Assembly (NCBI RefSeq): GCF_003986975.1
Contig: NZ_PIPO01000002.1
Span: forward strand, 496,001-560,000
Direction of reading: 5' to 3'
Source of the DNA: Aliidiomarina soli
GTDB lineage: Bacteria > Pseudomonadota > Gammaproteobacteria > Enterobacterales > Alteromonadaceae
Length of the DNA stretch: 64,000 nucleotides
Under the pieces are notes generated by a model, which made no database searches, had not been told where the DNA came from, and saw only the letters and a program-made list of their open reading frames with translations. Shown here one piece after another: positions 58,876 through 64,000 of the stretch. Numbering within the stretch: the stretch's first letter is position 1; every line of letters starts with the position of its first letter. The position numbers and the translations under genes were made by a program.

Positions 58876-59748
58876 ATGCGGTCTGAGTCACCCAGCGGGA
58901 TACTTTATATTGTTGCCACGCCGATAGGGAACCTTAGCGATATGACCTACCGTGCGGTTCAGGTATTGCAGCAGGCGGACCTGATTATGGCTGAAGACAC
59001 CCGCCACAGCAGGCTGCTGCTTGATCATTATGGGGTCGAAGGACCGCTTTCCACGGTGCATGAGCACAACGAACGCCAGCGTAGTGAGTACCTGGTCAAG
59101 CGCTTGTTGGCGGGTGAAAATATTGCGTTAATCAGTGATGCGGGAACCCCGTTGATCAGCGACCCGGGGTACCCGCTGGTTCATGCCTGTCGTGAAGCGG
59201 GCGTTCAAGTGGTGCCTATTCCGGGACCCTGTGCGGCGATCGCTGCGTTAAGTGCCGCTGGACTACCGACAGACCGCTTTTTGTTTGTTGGCTTCCTTGC
59301 GGCTAAATCTGCTGCCCGGGTCAGCCAGCTCACTGCCGTCAGCGAGGAGAGCGGGACCCTGGTGTTTTATGAATCACCACGTCGTATTTTGAGCACATTA
59401 CGGGATATGCAGGACGTCTATGGTGCTGACCGTCAGGCGGTCGTGGCGCGTGAAGTGACCAAGCAATTTGAGACCTTCCTTGCTGGTAGCCTCTCGTCGT
59501 TGATTGACCAGGTGGCGGCGGACAGCAATCAGCAACGTGGTGAAATTGTAGTAATGGTACACGGTGCACGACGGGCCGCCGATGCACTGCCAGCAGATGC
59601 GACCCGACTATTGCTGCAATTGTTACCCCACATGGCATTAAAGAAAGCCGCTGCGGTGGTGGCTGAGCATTATGGGGTACGTAAAAACCAGCTCTACCAA
59701 TGGGGCCTGGAGCAACAGGGCGACGGCCGCCAGGGTGGACAAGAATAG
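58876..59748 (+). CDS. rsmI: 16S rRNA 2'-O-ribose C1402 methyltransferase RsmI
   Basis: SAM-dependent methylation of C1402 in the ribosomal P site. 290 residues, tetrapyrrole-methylase fold: YIVATPIGNLSDMTYRA, EDTRHSRLLLDHYG, LISDAGTPLISDPGYPL, PGPCAAIAALSAAGLP. Stop codon sits 1 bp before the rnpB -35 hexamer. Confidence 0.96.
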   Translation: MRSESPSGILYIVATPIGNLSDMTYRAVQVLQQADLIMAEDTRHSRLLLDHYGVEGPLSTVHEHNERQRSEYLVKRLLAGENIALISDAGTPLISDPGYPLVHACREAGVQVVPIPGPCAAIAALSAAGLPTDRFLFVGFLAAKSAARVSQLTAVSEESGTLVFYESPRRILSTLRDMQDVYGADRQAVVAREVTKQFETFLAGSLSSLIDQVAADSNQQRGEIVVMVHGARRAADALPADATRLLLQLLPHMALKKAAAVVAEHYGVRKNQLYQWGLEQQGDGRQGGQE

Positions 59749-59749
59749 A

Positions 59750-59777
59750 TTGACCTGCCCCCCTGGGCGCGTACAAT
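59750..59777 (+). promoter_or_regulatory. rnpB promoter
   Basis: TTGACC at 59750-59755 and TACAAT at 59772-59777, spacer 16, placing the start at 59784-59785 where the mature RNase P RNA begins. Confidence 0.85.
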
Positions 59778-59784
59778 GTCCGCC

Positions 59785-60152
<368 letters not shown>

Positions 60153-62321
60153 TTATTTTATCTGTACTATGCCGCTGGCTGAAAGCCTGGCGGCATAGTC
60201 TGGATACCATTCAGCCAGCTCGTTACGCGGTAACGGCTCGGTATAAAGATACCCCTGCAAATAATCGACCCCAAGTGTCTCAAGCATCTGCGCCTGAGCC
60301 TGGGTCTCGACGCCTTCGGCAACCACTTGTACTTCCAGCGCTTTCGCCATTTGCACCAGCGCACCGACCATCGCCACCACCCGGCTGTCCTCTGCCAGGT
60401 GCTGAGTAAAGCTGCGGTCTACTTTAATCAGACGAATTGGAAAGCGACGGACATAGTTGACCGACGAGTAGCCGGTGCCAAAGTCATCAATTGCTAATTG
60501 AATACCTGCTTCGTCAAGCTGATTGATCAGCGCATGCTGACGAGGCTGATCCGGCATCAGCATGGACTCAGTAATTTCGAAAATCACATCGTGACTGACA
60601 ACCTGATGTTCAGCCATGATCGCCAGCCAGCGCGACGCCACCTGCGGATCATTGAATTCAGCCGGCGAGCGGTTAATGCTGACTTTGACGCCTGGGATCA
60701 GGGCCCGCAATGAGGCCAGATCGCTGCACACCTGGGTAAGTACAAAGTCACCCAGAACTGCAATAATTCCGTTGCGTTCGGCGCTGGGAATAAACTGGGC
60801 CGGGCTGAGGAGCCCCAACTGGGGATGATGCCAGCGGATCAGAGCCTCCAGATGCGTTATCGCGCCGGCTGGGGTGACGATTGGTTGATAGTAAATCACG
60901 AACTGACCGCTGCTGAGACCGATACGCATCTCCTCGGATAGTTTGAGCTGGCTTTCGGCGGAACGCTGCATACTGGCGTCGAAGAAGGCACTGGTGTTAC
61001 GGCCCGCACTTTTCGCTGAGTACATTGCCACATCTGCATGTTTTATCAGCGTCATGACGTCCTCGCCATCCTCCGGATACATGGCGATGCCAATACTGGC
61101 ATGCATGTGGATATGATGACCGTCCAGCTCGACCGGCTGGGTCAGCGTCTGCTGCAGCTGGTTGGCCAGGTTCATGCAGGTTTCCAGATCGTCGACGTCT
61201 TTGAGCACCAAAATGAACTCATCGCCACCGATCCGCGCGACAATATCGCGTTCACGGAGACGATTACTGAGCCGCTCCGCGATGGTAATCAACAATTGAT
61301 CGCCGAGATCATGGCCCAGACTGTCATTCACTTGTTTGAAATGATCGAGGTCGATAAAAAGGACACAGAATTTTACCTGGTGCGTCTCGCAATAGTCGAT
61401 ATAGCGGCCCAGCAGCTGGCGCAAATAGACACGGTTAACAAGCCCGGTTAACGGGTCCCGCTGTGCTTGTTCGGTAATCTGCGAGAACGCGTGCTGAAGT
61501 CGACGATGGTTAATGAAGACCACAATAAACAACGCCAGGATGGCGGCAATGACCAGGTTCCCAGCCAGGAGCAAAGGCCAGTAGTGCCACCAGGGCGGTG
61601 CCCAGTAGCCGTATGTCGGATAGCCGGCCAGTGACCACTGCAACACACCCAGCTGAATGGGCAGCTCAACCACGTCGTGATTCCAGATCTGATCATCACC
61701 GGCGAGATGGTCGTCACCAGCGCGCAATGCAGTATTCAATGAGTCGCCGTGGCCAATCCCGGCATCAGCGAAGAGTCGCTGATGATCCAAAACCTGTGAG
61801 ATAATACCCCAGTTATTGTCGTCATGGACTAAGGGAACCCGGGCGATCAGGGCCTCTCCTCCCTGCAGCAGGGGGACTGGCCCCTGAAATACGATATCGC
61901 CGCTTTCAATAGCCTGACGAACTGACTCCATTTGTGTGGGGAGCTGGCGGTAGTCAGTACCCAGGACCTGCTCGTTGCCATTGCGTGGATAGACATAGCG
62001 GATCACCAGATCTGGCGCTACGGCGACATGGCGGGTATGGAGATCATCAGCCAGCAGGTATTGGTTGAGCGTAGCAAAGCGTTGTTCGTCGATCGCTGGG
62101 TTGGCCATGAATTCGGCACGCAAGCCACGCATGCTGGCGAGGTTGGCATTGAGAAGACCGTCAAACTGAGCGCGCAGGGTGGCAAGTTGCTGAAATGCAG
62201 CGATACGTTCGTTGTTTGCCTGTTGTGTCTGATAGCTATTGAGTAACGCGATCAGGATCCCTTGTAGCACAGCGAAGCTAACGACAAGAAAAAGAATGAA
62301 CCAGCGACGCATCGCAACCAT
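60153..62321 (-). CDS. CHASE-GGDEF-EAL c-di-GMP turnover protein
   Basis: 722-residue inner-membrane protein: TM1 about 5-27, periplasmic CHASE-like sensor (about 30-225), TM2 about 235-258, GGDEF domain (about 280-445) and EAL domain (about 460-715). GGDEF is intact and RERD five residues upstream fits an I-site; the phosphodiesterase half has EALIRW and DDFGTGYSS. Either activity is possible; the balance cannot be read from sequence. Stop lies at the very end of the convergent rnpB. ATG at 62321 follows AGGTTG; a second ATG is three codons in. Confidence 0.92.
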   Translation of the reverse strand: MVAMRRWFILFLVVSFAVLQGILIALLNSYQTQQANNERIAAFQQLATLRAQFDGLLNANLASMRGLRAEFMANPAIDEQRFATLNQYLLADDLHTRHVAVAPDLVIRYVYPRNGNEQVLGTDYRQLPTQMESVRQAIESGDIVFQGPVPLLQGGEALIARVPLVHDDNNWGIISQVLDHQRLFADAGIGHGDSLNTALRAGDDHLAGDDQIWNHDVVELPIQLGVLQWSLAGYPTYGYWAPPWWHYWPLLLAGNLVIAAILALFIVVFINHRRLQHAFSQITEQAQRDPLTGLVNRVYLRQLLGRYIDYCETHQVKFCVLFIDLDHFKQVNDSLGHDLGDQLLITIAERLSNRLRERDIVARIGGDEFILVLKDVDDLETCMNLANQLQQTLTQPVELDGHHIHMHASIGIAMYPEDGEDVMTLIKHADVAMYSAKSAGRNTSAFFDASMQRSAESQLKLSEEMRIGLSSGQFVIYYQPIVTPAGAITHLEALIRWHHPQLGLLSPAQFIPSAERNGIIAVLGDFVLTQVCSDLASLRALIPGVKVSINRSPAEFNDPQVASRWLAIMAEHQVVSHDVIFEITESMLMPDQPRQHALINQLDEAGIQLAIDDFGTGYSSVNYVRRFPIRLIKVDRSFTQHLAEDSRVVAMVGALVQMAKALEVQVVAEGVETQAQAQMLETLGVDYLQGYLYTEPLPRNELAEWYPDYAARLSASGIVQIK

Positions 62322-62418
62322 AGGGACAACCTAATTATTCTGGTAATATGTATACATAGTCCAGTATGGTCAAAATTAGATCAATATAAAGTATTAGTAG
62401 GTTGGCTCATTCATTTTC

Positions 62419-62437
62419 TCCCACAATTTCCCACCCA
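62419..62437 (-). promoter_or_regulatory. Candidate MraZ boxes facing the GGDEF-EAL gene
   Basis: Read on the minus strand, TGGGA occurs twice with a 5-nt spacer (62433-62429 and 62423-62419), with a third TGGG directly in front (62437-62434). MraZ is known to bind TGGGN repeats spaced by 5 nt. They lie about 100 bp upstream of the GGDEF-EAL start. Confidence 0.5.
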
Positions 62438-62545
62438 GTTTCATGAACTTGCTCAAAGCCCAGTAAAAATAAGGTAAAGCAATGCTTCTTAAGCCCCTGT
62501 TTTTGCTTGACAGGGTGCTTTTATGACGCCTAGACTGTACTATTG

Positions 62546-62570
62546 TGGGGAATAGTGGAGAAAAGTGGAT
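62546..62570 (+). promoter_or_regulatory. Candidate MraZ boxes of the dcw promoter
   Basis: TGGGG, TGGAG and TGGAT at 62546, 62556 and 62566, each separated by 5 nt (10-bp period), just after the expected transcription start of mraZ. The first matches TGGGN exactly; the others carry one change. Confidence 0.65.
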
Positions 62571-62594
62571 CGCGCTGCGATCCCGGAGACGATC

Positions 62595-63053
62595 ATGTTT
62601 CGTGGAGCAACTGCTGTAAGCATTGATGACAAAGGCCGACTGGCGATACCTAGTAAGTATCGTAGCCAGGTATTGTCGCAGGCTGAAGGTAAGATGGTCT
62701 GCACTATTGATACTCTGCAACCCTGTCTGTTGCTCTATGCCATGCCTGAATGGAAGGTGGTGGAGCAGTATTTGGCGGGGCTTTCCAATTTTGAGCCTGC
62801 TGAACGCCGGGTAAAAAGGCTGGTTCTCGGGCATGCCCACGATTGTGACATGGATAAAAATGGCCGCTTGTTGATAGCTCCCATTCTACGCAGCCATGCT
62901 GCGCTCGATAAGAAAGTCATGTTGGTTGGTCAACTGAACAAATTTGAAATTTGGTCAGAAGACGCCTGGAACGAACAAATTAAACGTGACATTGAAATTG
63001 AGCAGCGTGGCGACTTTGAAGTTCCAGACCGACTAAAAGATTTCACATTATAA
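62595..63053 (+). CDS. mraZ: Transcriptional regulator MraZ
   Basis: First gene of the dcw cluster; AbrB-like DNA-binding ring that represses its own operon. 152 residues, duplicated SpoVT-AbrB domains with [12 protein letters not shown] near residue 13 and [10 protein letters not shown] in the second half. ATG at 62595 ([10 protein letters not shown]) follows GGAG; a longer reading from 62565 is rejected. Its last base is the first base of the rsmH ATG. Confidence 0.96.
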   Translation: MFRGATAVSIDDKGRLAIPSKYRSQVLSQAEGKMVCTIDTLQPCLLLYAMPEWKVVEQYLAGLSNFEPAERRVKRLVLGHAHDCDMDKNGRLLIAPILRSHAALDKKVMLVGQLNKFEIWSEDAWNEQIKRDIEIEQRGDFEVPDRLKDFTL

Positions 63054-63991
63054 TGACGATGCCAGCCAAACATGTTCCGGTACTGCTCAATGAAGCCATT
63101 GAAGCACTTGCGATTCGCCCGGATGGAACCTACATCGACATGACCTTTGGTCGTGGCGGGCATAGTCGTGCAATTCTTAACGAATTGGGCGAAGAGGGTC
63201 GTCTTTATTCGTTTGACCGCGATCCGCGTGCTGCAGAAGCCGCCGCTGAACTCGCCGGACACCCCCAGTTTCACTTCATCCAAGCTCCTTTCTCCACTCT
63301 GGCTGAAGCCGCGCAACGCGAGCAAATCAGCGGCCAGGTTGATGGCATTTTATTTGACTTAGGTGTCTCGTCCCCACAACTTGATGACGCCGAACGTGGT
63401 TTCAGTTTCATGCGTGACGGTCCTTTGGACATGCGCATGGACCCGGAACAGGGTCAGTCTGCGGCAGAGTGGATTAACACGGCCTCGATTGATGACCTGG
63501 TATATGTATTTAAACACTATGGTGAAGAACGCTATGCGCGACGTATCGCGCGGGCCATAGAGCATGACCGTAAAACCACCCCTTTTCTCTCTACTGCGCA
63601 GCTTGCGGGGCTGATCGCACGGGTAAGTCCGGTGAAAGAAAAACACAAACATCCGGCTACACGTGTGTTTCAGGCGATCCGCATTCATGTAAATCAGGAG
63701 CTGGAAGAAGCCGAAACGGCTCTGCATGCCGCTATTCAGGTGCTTGCACCGGGTGGCCGGCTGGCAGTGATTAGCTTCCACAGCCTGGAAGATCGTTTGG
63801 TCAAGCGCTTTATCAAACAACAAAGTGACGGCGCACAGTTGCCTGCCGGGTTACCGGTGACGGAAGCTGAACGACTGAAAGACTGTACTTTAAAGCCCTT
63901 GAGCCGTGCGATAAAACCTGGAGCGGCTGAAGTACAGACGAACCCGCGAGCGCGCAGCTCCGTCCTTCGGATTGCGGAGCGTTTAGCATGA
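63053..63991 (+). CDS. rsmH: 16S rRNA m4C1402 methyltransferase RsmH
   Basis: N4-methylates C1402, the same base modified by RsmI (also in this window). 312 residues: [13 protein letters not shown], the SAM-binding [34 protein letters not shown] and the C-terminal [14 protein letters not shown]. Overlaps the next gene by 4 bp. Confidence 0.97.
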   Translation: MTMPAKHVPVLLNEAIEALAIRPDGTYIDMTFGRGGHSRAILNELGEEGRLYSFDRDPRAAEAAAELAGHPQFHFIQAPFSTLAEAAQREQISGQVDGILFDLGVSSPQLDDAERGFSFMRDGPLDMRMDPEQGQSAAEWINTASIDDLVYVFKHYGEERYARRIARAIEHDRKTTPFLSTAQLAGLIARVSPVKEKHKHPATRVFQAIRIHVNQELEEAETALHAAIQVLAPGGRLAVISFHSLEDRLVKRFIKQQSDGAQLPAGLPVTEAERLKDCTLKPLSRAIKPGAAEVQTNPRARSSVLRIAERLA

Positions 63992-64000
63992 GCCGGCTAC
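63988..64000 (+). CDS. ftsL: Start of ftsL (cut by window edge)
   Basis: An ATG at 63988-63990 overlaps the rsmH stop as ATGA, and four codons (MSRL) are present before the window ends. In the dcw cluster the gene after rsmH is ftsL, a bitopic divisome protein. The call rests on gene order and the coupled start only. Confidence 0.6.

Larger units (their letters stand above)
62322..62594. promoter_or_regulatory. Divergent regulatory region for the GGDEF-EAL gene and the dcw cluster
   Basis: Holds two MraZ-box clusters in opposite orientations (separate entries) and a promoter toward mraZ: TTGACA at 62507-62512, 18-bp spacer, TAGACT at 62531-62536. Start would fall near 62543, at the edge of the plus-strand boxes, which fits autorepression by MraZ. 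Confidence 0.7.

Overview
The window is 64 kb of tightly packed chromosomal DNA from a gammaproteobacterium of about 50% GC. Three things point to the marine Alteromonadales, most like the Idiomarinaceae: the uvrA / YajR-like MFS / ssb arrangement, petABC lying between rplM-rpsI and sspAB, and an E. coli-like backbone (mreBCD-maf-rng-yhdP-nit-tldD; kdsD-kdsC-lptCAB-rpoN-hpf-ptsN-rapZ-ptsO; mla-ibaG-murA; degQ/degS-zapG-zapE; dolP-diaA-yraN-lpoA-rsmI; mraZ-rsmH). The family assignment is an inference from gene order and protein style; no 16S gene is present. No IS element, prophage, CRISPR array or tRNA was found, and nearly everything is vertically inherited core genome.

Layout. 1-11 kb: a partial glutaminase, a small thioesterase, uvrA, a divergent MFS transporter and ssb, a PAS-GGDEF cyclase downstream of a lipoprotein 5'-nucleotidase, a small unknown gene whose start codon abuts a terminator hairpin, and adenosine deaminase. 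11-20 kb: thymidine kinase, macAB, pyrC, an orphan type IV pilin-like protein, a GAF/histidine-kinase-like protein that lacks its phospho-acceptor histidine, and a secreted coiled-coil/PEGA/SUMF1-fold protein. 20-33 kb: the cell-shape and RNase G operon mreBCD-maf-rng-yhdP-nit-tldD, with translationally overlapping genes, then darP and pmbA. 33-39 kb (minus strand): the LPS-export and nitrogen-PTS block from kdsD to ptsO.

39-48 kb: a TetR regulator leading an mla phospholipid-transport operon that has no mlaC, then ibaG and murA, the periplasmic proteases DegS and DegQ, zapG and zapE. 48-59 kb: rplM-rpsI with a recognisable promoter and leader, a DUF5924-like membrane protein, an unknown secreted protein, the cytochrome bc1 operon petABC, sspAB, and the envelope/replication group dolP-diaA-yraN-lpoA opposite rsmI. 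59-64 kb: RNase P RNA with its own promoter, a CHASE-GGDEF-EAL protein, and the start of the division and cell-wall (dcw) cluster (mraZ, rsmH, first codons of ftsL).

Functionally the window is dominated by envelope building: LPS synthesis and export, phospholipid transport, peptidoglycan precursor and synthase control, cell shape, and envelope quality control. No clearly new multi-gene system is visible. The best leads are the missing mlaC together with a TetR gene at the head of the operon, the GAF kinase-like protein with Gln in place of the catalytic His, the SUMF1-fold protein without catalytic cysteines, the terminator-embedded ribosome binding site at 9.43 kb, and two oppositely oriented MraZ-box clusters that may link the dcw cluster to a c-di-GMP gene.
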